In this document: positions 25,086 to 34,243 of the stretch, in pieces
How positions within the stretch are numbered: the first letter of the stretch is position 1
Layout of the letters: each line of letters begins with the position of its first letter
From: Streptomyces xanthophaeus
GTDB taxonomy: Bacteria > Actinomycetota > Actinomycetes > Streptomycetales > Streptomycetaceae
DNA length: 64,000 bases
Direction: 5' to 3'
NCBI RefSeq assembly: GCF_000725805.1
Contig: NZ_KL647136.1
Coordinates: 80,736-144,735 of the forward strand
The notes under the pieces: model-generated
What the model was told of the DNA's origin: nothing
Seen by the model: the letters and a program-made list of their open reading frames with translations, nothing else
Database searches by the model: none
Made by a program: the position numbers and the translations under genes

Positions 25086-25244
25086 TTCACGGCGTGGCGC
25101 GTACATGTGTGCGCGCCGTCTGCCGCAGCATAGCCGCTCATACGATCTCCTGCCTCGGATGCCTCGCATGATCGGCTTCGCCTGTTCAGAGAGACCGCGC
25201 TGAGGGCTGCCCGGTTCCAGGACGCGGGTGGAAAAGAAGAAAAA

Positions 25245-25276
25245 AGAAGAGGAGACCCGCTGGGGTCTCCTCTTCT
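25245..25276 (-). terminator. Terminator after the tRNA-Asn pair
   Basis: Perfect 14-base arms (25245-25258, 25263-25276) with loop GCTG. On the minus strand a pyrimidine-rich, T-heavy tract follows (complement of the A/G tract 25231-25245). Confidence 0.88.
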
Positions 25277-25282
25277 CTCCTG

Positions 25283-25355
25283 CTCCCCCGGCTGGACTCG
25301 AACCAGCAACCCTCCGGTTAACAGCCGAATGCTCTGCCAATTGAGCTACAGGGGA
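25283..25355 (-). tRNA. tRNA-Asn (anticodon GTT), downstream copy
   Basis: A 73-base cloverleaf with acceptor TCCCCTG/CGGGGGA, anticodon loop CTGTTAA and T arm GGTTCGAGTCC. Discriminator G; CCA not encoded. It lies 5 bases after the other tRNA-Asn. Confidence 0.95.
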
Positions 25356-25360
25356 CCGCG

Positions 25361-25433
25361 CTCCCCCGACTGGACTCGAACCAGTAACCTGCCGGTTAAC
25401 AGCCGGCTGCTCTGCCAATTGAGCTACAGGGGA
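25361..25433 (-). tRNA. tRNA-Asn (anticodon GTT), upstream copy
   Basis: A 73-base cloverleaf nearly identical to the next copy; differences lie in the anticodon stem and T stem. Same GTT anticodon. The two are surely one transcript. Confidence 0.95.
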
Positions 25434-25578
25434 TTGCTGCGGTGCATCGAACAGCCCACCTCCGGCCTTGCCGGGGGGCGAGCGCCCGTTGCGAGTCATA
25501 GATTAGCGCAAGCAGGGGGGTGCTCCGCCAATCGGTATCGACAGCAGGCCGGGCACCACACGACGAAGGGTGACAGGC

Positions 25579-25881
25579 ATGCGGTACAAGGTCACGTTCG
25601 CGGTCGGACTGGCCCTCGGGTACGTGCTCGGGACCCGGGCCGGACGCGAGCGGTACGAGCAGCTGAAGAAGTCCGCGCGGGAGCTCGCGCAGAACCCGGT
25701 GGTGCGCAATGCCGCCGAGAGCGCCGGGCAGAACGGGCGCGCGTTCGCGGGGAAGGCCTTCGCCGCCGTGAGCGAGAAGGTCGGCGACGCCGTCCCGGTG
25801 TCCCTGGCCGGGCGGGTGCGCGGACTGCGCGACCGGGCCGCCGGAGGCGCCGAGGACGAGTGGGGCACCAGCAACACCTGA
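25579..25881 (+). CDS. YtxH-like small membrane-associated protein
   Basis: A 100-residue protein. One N-terminal hydrophobic segment with glycine spacing (VTFAVGLALGYVLGTRAGRERYEQL) is followed by a long charged helical tail (KKSARELAQNPVVRNAAES). This resembles YtxH-type stress proteins. The hydrophobic segment probably anchors it, with the tail in the cytosol. I chose ATG 25579, 8 bases after AAGGG; GTG 25570 is possible. Function unknown. A strong hairpin ends its transcript. Confidence 0.7.
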   Translation: MRYKVTFAVGLALGYVLGTRAGRERYEQLKKSARELAQNPVVRNAAESAGQNGRAFAGKAFAAVSEKVGDAVPVSLAGRVRGLRDRAAGGAEDEWGTSNT

Positions 25882-25888
25882 GGTCCGC

Positions 25889-25920
25889 GGGGCCCGGAGC
25901 CCGGAAGGGCTCCGGGCCCC
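25889..25920 (+). terminator. Terminator after the YtxH-like gene
   Basis: Perfect 14-base arms (25889-25902, 25907-25920) with loop GGAA, 7 bases after the stop. Confidence 0.85.
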
Positions 25921-26048
25921 CTGGACCTGGACCACCCCTGGACCCGGACTACCGGAGTGCCGGAGTCCGCGATGCTCCCGGGGTCCTTGTGATCTCCGGG
26001 GGCTCCGGGACGGTGGAGACCGGGCTCGCGTGCGGCAGAATTCTCCGT

Positions 26049-27497
26049 ATGGGGATAGTCGCCGGGCTGGACAGTTCTTCCGCCTTCACTCGCATAGTCG
26101 TCTGTGACACCGAAACCGGTGCCGTGCTGCGCCAGGGCTACGCGCCCCATCCGCAGCCCGCCGGGGACCCCTCCGCCGCGCATCCCCACGAGACCGATCC
26201 ACAGGCCTGGCTGCTCTCGCTCGGCGAGGCCGCCGGCGGCGGGCTCCTCGAAGGGGTACAGGCCATCGGCGTGTCGGCGCAGCAGCACGGCCTGCTGCCG
26301 CTCGATGCCCAGGGCGGTCTCGTCCGCCCCGCCCTGGTCGGCAACGACAAGCGCGGGCAGGTGGCCGCGGCCGACCTCGTCGAGGCCCTCGGCGGCCGGC
26401 ACGCCTGGGCGGACGCGGTGGGTTCGGTCCCGCACTCCGCGCAGCCGCTCGCCAAGCTGGCCTGGCTGGCCCGCGCCGAACCGGAGGCGGCCCGCCGGGT
26501 CGCCGTACTGCTGTCCCCCCACGACTGGCTGGTCTGGCAGCTGCTGGGCCGGCCCGCCCGCCGCACCACCGACCGGGGCGGCGCCTCCGGGACCGGGTAC
26601 TGGTCGGCGGCCACCGGTTCCTGGCGCCCCGACCTGGTCGAACTGGCCCTCGGGCACCAGGCGCTGCTGCCGGAGGTGCTCGGCCCGGCCGACGCCGCCG
26701 GGACCACGCCCGAGGGGCTGCTGATCTCCGCGGGTACCGGCGAGACGATGGCCGCCGCCCTCGGACTGGGCGTCGGACCCGGCGACGCGGTGGTCTCGCT
26801 GGGTGCGTCCGGCTCCGTGATGGCCGTGCACCACGAGGCGCTGTCGGAGCCGGGCGGCCTGATCACCTCCCTCGCCGACGCGGGCGGCATGCACCTGCCC
26901 GTGGTGAACACCTCCAATGCCGTGCGGGCCCTGCGCGGCACGGCCGAGCTGCTGGGCACCGACCTGGAGGGGCTCTCCGACCTCGCACTGAAGTCGACGC
27001 CGGGCGCCCACGGCCTGGTGATGCTCCCCTACCTGGAGGGCGAGCGGACGCCGAACCTGCCGCACACCGCGGGCACCCTCACGGGGCTGCGGCGGGACTC
27101 GATGAAGCCGGAGCACCTGGCCCGGGCCGCCTTCGAGGGCATGCTGTGCGGGCTGGTGGACGCGCTCGACGTGCTGCGCTCGCGCGGGGTCGGCATCCGC
27201 CGGGTGTTCCTGCTCGGCGCGGCGGCCGGGCTGCCCGCCGTACAGGCCGCGGCGCCGGGACTGTTCGGCACGCAGATCGTGGTGCCCGAGCCGGCCGACT
27301 ACGCGGCGCTGGGGGCGGCACGCCAGGCCGCGTGGGCCCTCGGGGCGCAGCACGGCACCCTCTCCCCGCACACCCCGCCGGTCTGGCCGACGCCCGCCGC
27401 CCAGGTCTTCGAGCCGGGCGAGGAGTTCCCGGCGTGGCAGGGGGTCCGTCAGCAGTACATCGCGACGCGCGAGGAGATCCACCCCGGGGCCTTCTGA
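26049..27497 (+). CDS. xylB: FGGY-family sugar kinase, xylulokinase type
   Basis: A 482-residue cytosolic kinase of the actin-like FGGY fold. Domain I begins GIVAGLDSSSAFTRIVVCDTETG and includes QQHGLLPLD and NDKR, close to the xylulokinase forms. Domain II holds VVSLGASGSVMAV, MHLPVVNTSNAVRAL, YLEGERTPNLP (kinase signature) and FLLGAAAGLPAVQAAAPGLFG. The likely reaction is D-xylulose to xylulose 5-phosphate, but no xylose isomerase or transporter gene is near, so the substrate is not certain. ATG 26049 lies 7 bases after a CAGAAT box, so the gene may be leaderless. Confidence 0.8.
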   Translation: MGIVAGLDSSSAFTRIVVCDTETGAVLRQGYAPHPQPAGDPSAAHPHETDPQAWLLSLGEAAGGGLLEGVQAIGVSAQQHGLLPLDAQGGLVRPALVGNDKRGQVAAADLVEALGGRHAWADAVGSVPHSAQPLAKLAWLARAEPEAARRVAVLLSPHDWLVWQLLGRPARRTTDRGGASGTGYWSAATGSWRPDLVELALGHQALLPEVLGPADAAGTTPEGLLISAGTGETMAAALGLGVGPGDAVVSLGASGSVMAVHHEALSEPGGLITSLADAGGMHLPVVNTSNAVRALRGTAELLGTDLEGLSDLALKSTPGAHGLVMLPYLEGERTPNLPHTAGTLTGLRRDSMKPEHLARAAFEGMLCGLVDALDVLRSRGVGIRRVFLLGAAAGLPAVQAAAPGLFGTQIVVPEPADYAALGAARQAAWALGAQHGTLSPHTPPVWPTPAAQVFEPGEEFPAWQGVRQQYIATREEIHPGAF

Positions 27498-27539
27498 GCG
27501 ACGCGGCCGCCCCGCAGGCCCGAACGGGCACGGGGACGG

Positions 27540-27577
27540 GGAGCCTGGGTCCGCCGCTGGGCGGGGCTCCTCCTTTT
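27540..27577 (+). terminator. Terminator after the sugar kinase gene
   Basis: Two-part stem: GGAGCC (27540-27545) with GGCTCC (27565-27570), and CCGCC (27551-27555) with GGCGG (27560-27564). A TCCTTTT tract follows. Confidence 0.7.
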
Positions 27578-27670
27578 GACCGGGCTTTGCGAAATCCGGT
27601 GGGGATCGGGCCGTCGTGTGGCTCAAGATGGAGGGTATTCCCCCCCGATCTTGCCCACCGGAGCCTGCGC

Positions 27671-29404
27671 GTGCTCATACGACTTCTGCGGACCCATCTG
27701 GGTCCGTACCGGAAACCCATCGGGCTGCTGGTCCTGCTGCAACTGCTGCAGACCAGCGCGACCCTCTACCTGCCCACGCTCAACGCGGACATCATCGACC
27801 GCGGTGTCGTCAACGGAGACACCGGCTACATCCTGCGCTTCGGCGCACTGATGCTCGGGGTGTCCCTCGTCCAGCTGATCTGCAACGCGGGGGCCGTCTA
27901 CTACGGCGCCCGCACGGCGGCGGCCCTGGGCCGCGACGTCCGCGGCGCGGTCTTCGACCGGGTGCAGAGCTTCTCCGCGCGGGAGCTCGGACAGTTCGGC
28001 GCCCCGTCGCTGATCACCCGCACGACGAACGACGTCCAGCAGGTCCAGACGCTGGTGCTGATGGCCTTCACCCTGATGGTCGCGGCTCCGATCATGTGCG
28101 TGGGCGGCATCCTCATGGCGCTCTCGCTCGACGTGCAGCTGTCGAGCGTCCTGCTCGCCGTGGTCCCCGTCCTCGGGGTGTCCGTCGGCGCCATCGTCTT
28201 CCGGACGCGGCCGCTGTTCCGCAAGATGCAGGAGCGGCTGGACACCGTGAACCGGGTCCTGCGCGAGCAGATCACCGGCAACCGGGTGATCCGCGCCTTC
28301 GTCCGCGACGGGTACGAGAAGGAGCGCTTCCGGGAGGCCAACGCCGACCTGACCGGGGTGTCGCTGGCCGCCGGGAAGCTCCTCGCACTGATGTTCCCCA
28401 CGGTCATCGTGGTCGTGAACATCTCCAGCGTCGCCGTCATCTGGTTCGGAGCGATGCGCGTGGACAGCGGCGGCATGGAGATCGGCCAGCTGACGGCCTT
28501 CCTCGCCTACCTGCTGCAGATCGTCATGGCCGTGATGATGGCCACCTTCATGTTCATGATGGTGCCGCGCGCCGAGGTGTGCGCCGAGCGCATCCAGGAG
28601 GTCCTGGACACCGCGTCGAGCGTGGTCCCGCCCGCCGAGCCGGTGCGCGAACTCGCCCGGCGCGGGCAGCTGGAGCTGCGCGGCGCCGACTTCCGCTACC
28701 CGGGCGCCGAGGCGCCGGTGCTGCGCGGAGTGGACCTGGTGGCCCGCCCCGGCGAGACCACCGCGGTGATCGGCTCCACCGGGAGCGGCAAGTCCACCCT
28801 GCTGGGCCTGGTCCCGCGGCTGTTCGACGCGACCGGCGGCGAGGTGCTCGTCGACGGGGAGGACGTCCGGCGGCTCGATCCGGAACTCCTGGCCAGAACG
28901 GTCGGCATGGTCCCGCAGAAGCCGTACCTGTTCTCCGGGACGGTGGCCTCCAACCTGCGCTACGGGCGCCCGGAGGCGACCGACGCGGAGCTGTGGCGGG
29001 CCCTGGAGGTGGCCCAGGCGAAGGAGTTCGTCACCGCGCTGGAGGGCGGGCTGGACGCTCCGGTCTCGCAGGGCGGCACGAACGTCTCCGGCGGCCAGCG
29101 CCAGCGCCTGGCGATCGCCCGGACGCTGGTGCAGCGCCCCGAGATCTACCTCTTCGACGACTCCTTCTCGGCCCTGGACTACGCGACGGACGCGGCGCTG
29201 CGCGCGGCGCTCGCCCAGGAGACCGGGGACGCGACCGTGGTCATCGTCGCCCAGCGGGTGTCGACCATCCGCGACGCCGACCGGATCGTGGTCCTGGACG
29301 AGGGCCGGGTCGTCGGCGTGGGCCGGCACCACGAGCTGATGGACGGCAACGAGACCTACCGGGAGATCGTGCTCTCCCAGCTGACGGAGGCGGAGGCCGC
29401 ATGA
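27671..29404 (+). CDS. ABC exporter half-transporter, degenerate-site subunit
   Basis: A 577-residue fused permease-ATPase. Six membrane helices fill about residues 15-330. The ATPase has Walker A at 368-376 (GSTGSGKST), signature NVSGGQ from 471 and Walker B FDD with Asp497 where active subunits have Glu. The D-loop is SALD and the switch His is replaced (VIVAQRVST). This is the pattern of the TM287-like half of heterodimeric exporters, whose own Walker B lies in the degenerate site. GTG 27671 has GGAG 8 bases upstream. The partner gene overlaps it by 4 bases (ATGA). Substrate unknown, probably a lipid or drug. Confidence 0.92.
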   Translation: MLIRLLRTHLGPYRKPIGLLVLLQLLQTSATLYLPTLNADIIDRGVVNGDTGYILRFGALMLGVSLVQLICNAGAVYYGARTAAALGRDVRGAVFDRVQSFSARELGQFGAPSLITRTTNDVQQVQTLVLMAFTLMVAAPIMCVGGILMALSLDVQLSSVLLAVVPVLGVSVGAIVFRTRPLFRKMQERLDTVNRVLREQITGNRVIRAFVRDGYEKERFREANADLTGVSLAAGKLLALMFPTVIVVVNISSVAVIWFGAMRVDSGGMEIGQLTAFLAYLLQIVMAVMMATFMFMMVPRAEVCAERIQEVLDTASSVVPPAEPVRELARRGQLELRGADFRYPGAEAPVLRGVDLVARPGETTAVIGSTGSGKSTLLGLVPRLFDATGGEVLVDGEDVRRLDPELLARTVGMVPQKPYLFSGTVASNLRYGRPEATDAELWRALEVAQAKEFVTALEGGLDAPVSQGGTNVSGGQRQRLAIARTLVQRPEIYLFDDSFSALDYATDAALRAALAQETGDATVVIVAQRVSTIRDADRIVVLDEGRVVGVGRHHELMDGNETYREIVLSQLTEAEAA

Positions 29405-31323
29405 GCGGGCCCGGAGGACGGATGATGGCGGGACCGGCCCAACGGTCCCTGGACTTCAAGGGCTCGGGCAAACGGCTGCTGGGCCAGCTCGCCGAGGACC
29501 GGCTCAAGCTGTGGGGCATGGTCGTCGCCGTCGTCGGCAGCGTCACCTTCACCGTGATGGGTCCCAAGATCCTCGGCCAGGCCACCGACCTGGTCTTCGC
29601 GGGGATCGTGGGCCGGGAGATGCCGGCCGGGATCACCAAGCAGCAGGCGCTGGACGGGCTGCGCGCCGACGGCAAGGGCGGCATGGCGGACATGCTGTCC
29701 GGCACCGACTTCACCCCGGGCCAGGGCATCGACTTCGGTGCGGTCGGGGTCGTGGCGATCTGGGCGCTGGTCGTCTTCACCCTGGCCGGCCTGCTCATGC
29801 TGGTCGCGACGCGGCTGTCGAACCACGTCATGAACGGCACCGTGTACCGGATGCGCGAGGAGCTCCAGGCGAAGCTGTCGCGGCTGCCGCTGTCGTACTT
29901 CGACCAGCAGAAGCGCGGTGAGGTGCTCAGCCGCGCCACCAACGACATCGACAACATCGGGCAGACGCTCCAGCAGACGATGGGCCAGCTGCTGAACTCG
30001 CTGCTGACCATCGTCGGCGTGCTGGCGATGATGTTCTGGATCTCGCCGCTGCTGGCGCTCGTCGCGCTGGTGACCGTACCGGTGTCGGTCTTCGTCGCGG
30101 CGAAGATCGGCAAGAGGTCGCAGCCGCACTTCGTGGCCCAGTGGAAGAGCACCGGCACCCTCAACGCGCACATCGAGGAGATGTACTCGGGCCACACGGT
30201 GGTCAAGGTCTTCGGGCGGCAGAAGGAGTCCGCGGAGCTGTTCGCCGAGCAGAACGAGGCGCTGTTCCGGGCCTCCTTCAAGGCGCAGCTGGTCAGTGGC
30301 CTCATGCAGCCGGTGATGGCCTTCCTGTCGAACATCAACTACGTGCTGGTGGCGGTCGTCGGCGGACTGCGGGTCGCCTCGGGCACCCTGTCGATCGGTG
30401 ACGTGCAGGCCTTCATCCAGTACTCGCGGCAGTTCTCGATGCCGCTGACGCAGGTGGCCTCGATGGCGAACCTGGTGCAGTCGGGCGTCGCCTCGGCGGA
30501 GCGGGTCTACGAGCTGCTCGACGCGCCGGAGCAGGAACCGGACGTCGAGGTCCCGGAGCGTCCCGAGGCGGTGCGCGGCCGGGTCACGCTCGACAAGGTG
30601 GCCTTCCGCTACGAGCCGGACAGGCCGCTCATCGAGAACCTGTCGCTGGACGTGGAGCCGGGCCAGACGGTCGCGATCGTCGGCCCGACGGGGGCGGGCA
30701 AGACCACCCTGGTCAATCTGCTGATGCGGTTCTACGAGGTCACGGGCGGGGAGATCGCCCTCGACGGGGTGGACATCGCGAAGATGACGCGCGAGGACCT
30801 GCGCCGCGGCATCGGCATGGTGCTCCAGGACACCTGGCTGTTCGGCGGCACGATCGCGCAGAACATCGCCTACGGGGCCTCGCGCGAGGTCACGCGCGCC
30901 GAGATCGAGGAGGCGGCCAGGGCCGCACACGCGGACCGCTTCATCCGCACGCTGCCGGACGGCTACGACACCGTGCTGGACGACGAGGGCGCGGGGGTCA
31001 GCGCGGGCGAGAAGCAGCTGATCACGATCGCCCGGGCGTTCCTCTCGGACCCGGTGATCCTGGTGCTCGACGAGGCGACGAGCTCGGTGGACACCCGTAC
31101 CGAGGTGCTGATCCAGAAGGCGATGGCGCGCCTGGCGCACGGCCGTACGTCCTTCGTCATCGCACACCGGCTGTCCACGATCCGCGACGCGGACGTGATC
31201 CTGGTCATGGAGGACGGCTCGATCGTGGAACAGGGCACGCACGCGGAGCTGCTGGCGGCGGGCGGTGCGTACGCGCGGCTGTACGCGGCGCAGTTCGCGC
31301 AGGCGGTCGCCGAGGTCGACTAG
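29401..31323 (+). CDS. ABC exporter half-transporter, catalytic-site subunit
   Basis: The 640-residue partner of the preceding gene. Between membrane helices 1 and 2 it has an extra outer loop of about 60 residues (GREMPAGITKQQALDGL to GTDFTPGQGIDFG). Its ATPase keeps Walker A at 428 (GPTGAGKTT), catalytic Glu558 in LDEATSSVD and the switch His in IAHRLST. Its signature is altered to VSAGEKQ at 533-539 instead of LSGGQ. This is complementary to the upstream subunit, so the dimer has one good and one poor ATP site. The ATG overlaps the previous stop, so translation is coupled. Confidence 0.92.
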   Translation: MSGPGGRMMAGPAQRSLDFKGSGKRLLGQLAEDRLKLWGMVVAVVGSVTFTVMGPKILGQATDLVFAGIVGREMPAGITKQQALDGLRADGKGGMADMLSGTDFTPGQGIDFGAVGVVAIWALVVFTLAGLLMLVATRLSNHVMNGTVYRMREELQAKLSRLPLSYFDQQKRGEVLSRATNDIDNIGQTLQQTMGQLLNSLLTIVGVLAMMFWISPLLALVALVTVPVSVFVAAKIGKRSQPHFVAQWKSTGTLNAHIEEMYSGHTVVKVFGRQKESAELFAEQNEALFRASFKAQLVSGLMQPVMAFLSNINYVLVAVVGGLRVASGTLSIGDVQAFIQYSRQFSMPLTQVASMANLVQSGVASAERVYELLDAPEQEPDVEVPERPEAVRGRVTLDKVAFRYEPDRPLIENLSLDVEPGQTVAIVGPTGAGKTTLVNLLMRFYEVTGGEIALDGVDIAKMTREDLRRGIGMVLQDTWLFGGTIAQNIAYGASREVTRAEIEEAARAAHADRFIRTLPDGYDTVLDDEGAGVSAGEKQLITIARAFLSDPVILVLDEATSSVDTRTEVLIQKAMARLAHGRTSFVIAHRLSTIRDADVILVMEDGSIVEQGTHAELLAAGGAYARLYAAQFAQAVAEVD

Positions 31324-31382
31324 CCGGGACGGCGGCCGACGGGAGACGCCCGGAGGGGACAGCCGGGGGAACGGATCGGACG

Positions 31383-31404
31383 GGGGCGCCCTGCGGGGCG
31401 CCCC
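31383..31404. terminator. Terminator between ABC operon and hrdA
   Basis: GGGGCGCC (31383-31390) and GGCGCCCC (31397-31404) with a 6-base loop, between convergent stops. Confidence 0.7.
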
Positions 31405-31410
31405 TCACCG

Positions 31411-32487
31411 TCAATCCAGATACCCCCGGAGCTGGTCGGCGAAGGCGTGGTCCCGCAGTTTGTTGAGGGTCTTGGACTCGATCTGCCGGATCCGCTCACG
31501 GGTCACGCCGAAGATCCGCCCGATCTCCTCCAGGGTGCGGGGCCGCCCGTCGGCGAGTCCGTACCGGAGCTGGACGACCTTGCGCTCCCGCTCCCCCAGC
31601 GTGGACAGCACCGCTTCCAGGTGCTCGCGCAGCAGGAAGAACGCGGCGGACTCGACGGGGGACGCCGCGTCGCCGTCCTCGATGAGGTCGCCGAGGGCCA
31701 CGTCGTCCTCCTCGCCCACCGGGGCGTGCAGGGAGACCGGCTCCTGCGCGAGGCGCAGCACCTCCATGACCCGCTCGGGGGTCAGCTCCAGGTGGACGGC
31801 GACCTCCTCGGCGGTGGGTTCGTACCCGCGCTCCTGGAGCATGCGGCGCTGGACGCGGACGACGCGGTTGATCAGCTCGACGACGTGCACGGGCACGCGG
31901 ATGGTCCGGGCCTGGTCGGCGAGGGCCCGGGACATCGCCTGGCGGATCCACCAGGTGGCGTAGGTCGAGAACTTGTAGCCGCGGGCGTAGTCGAACTTCT
32001 CGACGGCCCGGATGAGTCCGAGGTTCCCCTCCTGCACCAGGTCGAGCATGGTGAGCCCGCGGCCGACGTACCGCTTCGCGACGGAGACGACGAGCCGCAG
32101 GTTCGACTCGATGAGGCGGCGCTTGGCCATCCGTCCCATGACGACGAGCTTGTCGAGGTCCAGGGCCAGCTGCGAGTCGAGGTCGCAGGACCCGGCGAGC
32201 TTCTCCTCGGCGAACAGGCCCGCCTCGACGCGCCGCGCGAGGTCGACCTCCTCCACTGCCGTGAGCAGCGGGATCCTGCCTATCTCGCGCAGGTACTGCC
32301 GGAAGAGGTCGGCGGAGGGGCCCGCTCCGCTGCTGCTGTCGCTGCTGCGCCGGCGCTGTACGGGCACCGGTTCGACGAGTTCCAGCACCTCGGGCTCTTC
32401 GTCCACGGCTTCGGCCTCTGTCCCGGCCTCTTCGGCCTCCGAGGACTCGCTCACGTTCACGTTCACGGTCAGGATCTCGGTCTGCAC
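31411..32487 (-). CDS. hrdA: RNA polymerase sigma factor of the principal-like Hrd group
   Basis: A 358-residue sigma-70 group 2 factor. After an acidic N-terminus ([20 protein letters not shown]) come region 1.2 ([17 protein letters not shown]), region 2 ([37 protein letters not shown]), region 3 and region 4.2 ([20 protein letters not shown]). GTG 32487 sits 8 bases after GGAGG; the frame runs further up to 32574 but that has no support. Length and place beside an ABC exporter fit my memory of S. coelicolor hrdA; hrdC and hrdD are alternatives. These factors are dispensable relatives of HrdB. Confidence 0.85.
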   Translation of the reverse strand: MQTEILTVNVNVSESSEAEEAGTEAEAVDEEPEVLELVEPVPVQRRRSSDSSSGAGPSADLFRQYLREIGRIPLLTAVEEVDLARRVEAGLFAEEKLAGSCDLDSQLALDLDKLVVMGRMAKRRLIESNLRLVVSVAKRYVGRGLTMLDLVQEGNLGLIRAVEKFDYARGYKFSTYATWWIRQAMSRALADQARTIRVPVHVVELINRVVRVQRRMLQERGYEPTAEEVAVHLELTPERVMEVLRLAQEPVSLHAPVGEEDDVALGDLIEDGDAASPVESAAFFLLREHLEAVLSTLGERERKVVQLRYGLADGRPRTLEEIGRIFGVTRERIRQIESKTLNKLRDHAFADQLRGYLD

Positions 32488-32624
32488 GGGGGCGACCTCC
32501 AGGGCTCCGAGGACGGGGGCACCGCACTCAGTGTGGGGCACGACACAGGGCGGCCACGAGGGGCGTGCGAGCACTTTCTGAGTCCGGTGCGTGACCGGAT
32601 GGTTACCCGCCGGGAAGAATCCCG

Positions 32625-33242
32625 ATGCGCACCGGACGCATGTCCGAGACGATCGGCTCCATGCCTGAGTACGAGACCCACGTGACGGTGCACTGCGCGA
32701 ACGGGGCGGAGCTGGAACGCCTCGACGCCTGGGCCGGGGCGCGGGAGTTGAAGGTCACCCACATCGTGCTGGCGCGGGGCCGGATGGTGTCGCAGCCGAT
32801 GCTGACGCTGCGGGACCGCACGGGCCACGAGCGCCTGCTGCCCCAGCTGCGGGAGGCCGGCTTCGACCCGGTCCGGGTCAAGGTGGAGACGGTCCCCTGG
32901 ACCTCGGACCGCCCGGGCCCGGGCGGCGGCTACTTCGAGCACCACCTGAAGCTCCGTCTCCCGCCGCACTACGACCGCGCGGCCCTGGAGGACCTGGCGG
33001 TACGGCACTCGGCGCACGTCTCGTGGAACGCCCGCCGGGTGCTGCCGGACGGCGGGCACGAGCGGTTCGTGACCCAACGCTGCCGGGGGGTCCCTGCGGA
33101 GCGGGCGGGGGCGGCCTGCGACGCACTGACGGCCGCGCTCGGCTCGGCGGGGTACGAAATCCACTCGGAGGAGCGGGAGTTCGTGCTGTACGACAGTGAC
33201 CTGTCCGTGGACGACGGATGGATCGAGGAGGGGAACGCGTGA
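32625..33242 (+). CDS. Unrecognised conserved-looking protein, coupled to nucleotidyltransferase gene
   Basis: A 205-residue soluble protein that I cannot assign. It has [39 protein letters not shown], then a second similar alpha/beta half ([34 protein letters not shown]). The two halves share a strand-helix pattern with a CxNGxELExLxxW type of spacing, so it may be an internal duplication. ATG 32625 follows GGGAAG by 7 bases; ATG 32640 or 32661 are alternatives. Its TGA overlaps the ATG of the next gene by one base, so the two are translated together. Codon use is normal for the window, with no sign of transfer. Confidence 0.65.
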   Translation: MRTGRMSETIGSMPEYETHVTVHCANGAELERLDAWAGARELKVTHIVLARGRMVSQPMLTLRDRTGHERLLPQLREAGFDPVRVKVETVPWTSDRPGPGGGYFEHHLKLRLPPHYDRAALEDLAVRHSAHVSWNARRVLPDGGHERFVTQRCRGVPAERAGAACDALTAALGSAGYEIHSEEREFVLYDSDLSVDDGWIEEGNA

Positions 33243-34243
33243 TGAGCTCTGCCGACGAGCCGTGGAAGCCGTCGATTCCTGGCGGGCCGGACGACATCCG
33301 GGAACCCGCTGCCGACCGGAAGCGCCGCAAGACGCAGCTGCCGTCCACGCTCACCGCGGGGGTGGGTGAAGCGGCCGCGCGGCACCGCGTGTTCGATCCG
33401 GCGCTCAAGCACTTCGACGGCGCCTACCGGCCCACCGACGAGGTGGTCCCCGACCCGGCGGTGCGCGTCCGCTGGCAGGCGGCACGGCGTACGGCGCTGG
33501 CCGTGACCCTGCGGGCGGTCGCCTCGTCCGGGTGGGCCGGGTCGCTGGTACTGCGCGGCAGCATGCTGCTGTCCGGCTGGTACCCGGGGACGGCGCGCGC
33601 GCCGCACGACCTCGACTTCGTGGTGGTGCCGCAGGAGTGGCGGATCGAGGAACCCCGGACCCGCCGGATGCTGGACGCGGTCGCCTCGGCCGCCGAGCGG
33701 GCCGCCGCGGAGCACGGAGGGCTGGCCATGCCGGCCTCGGAGGCGGTCTCGGAGTACATCTGGACGTACGAACGGGTCCCGGGCCACCGGCTGGTCCTGC
33801 CGTGGTCCGCACCGGGACTGCCCGGCGGCCACGTACAGCTGGACTTCGTCTTCCACGAGGCACTGCCCGTCGCGCCCGCGCGGTCCGACGCCGCCGGCGC
33901 CGGGCTGCTCGGTGCGACGAAGGAACTCTCCCTGGCCTGGAAGCTGCTGTGGCTGGCGACCGACCTGTACCCGCAGGGCAAGGACCTCTACGACGCGGTA
34001 CTGCTCGCCGAGGACTGCACCTTGCCGTACCCGCTGCTGGAAACGGTGTTCCGGCAGTCCGGCGAGTGGCAGGCCGGTGACGTCCTCGCCCCCCTGAACC
34101 TGAGCACCTTCGAGGACCTCGACCTGCGCGAATGGGCGGATTTCGCCCGGGAGTACCCGGAGATCGACGCCGGTGCGGGCGCCGGTGCGTACGTACGCCG
34201 CCTGGCCGTGGCGCTGGCGCCGACCTTCGGCGAGCGCGGCTAG
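33242..34243 (+). CDS. AbiEii/AbiGii-type nucleotidyltransferase family protein
   Basis: A 333-residue protein. The nucleotidyltransferase core is LVLRGSMLLSGWYPGTARAPHDLDFVVVP at 102-130, with GS at 106-107 and the metal Asp pair in DLD at 123-125. A later conserved region is KELSLAWKLLWLATDLYPQGKDLYD. These are the motifs of AbiEii-type toxins, some of which modify tRNA ends. The usual partner, the winged-helix antitoxin AbiEi, is absent; instead an unrelated gene is coupled upstream. It may therefore be a housekeeping or differently controlled enzyme. It shares its CTAG stop with the convergent nitrate reductase gene. Confidence 0.78.
   Translation: MSSADEPWKPSIPGGPDDIREPAADRKRRKTQLPSTLTAGVGEAAARHRVFDPALKHFDGAYRPTDEVVPDPAVRVRWQAARRTALAVTLRAVASSGWAGSLVLRGSMLLSGWYPGTARAPHDLDFVVVPQEWRIEEPRTRRMLDAVASAAERAAAEHGGLAMPASEAVSEYIWTYERVPGHRLVLPWSAPGLPGGHVQLDFVFHEALPVAPARSDAAGAGLLGATKELSLAWKLLWLATDLYPQGKDLYDAVLLAEDCTLPYPLLETVFRQSGEWQAGDVLAPLNLSTFEDLDLREWADFAREYPEIDAGAGAGAYVRRLAVALAPTFGERG

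Noticed and set aside
25329..26048. Upstream extension of the sugar kinase frame through the tRNA genes
   Set aside because: It crosses a tRNA-Asn gene, the YtxH-like gene and a terminator; the kinase fold starts at 26049.
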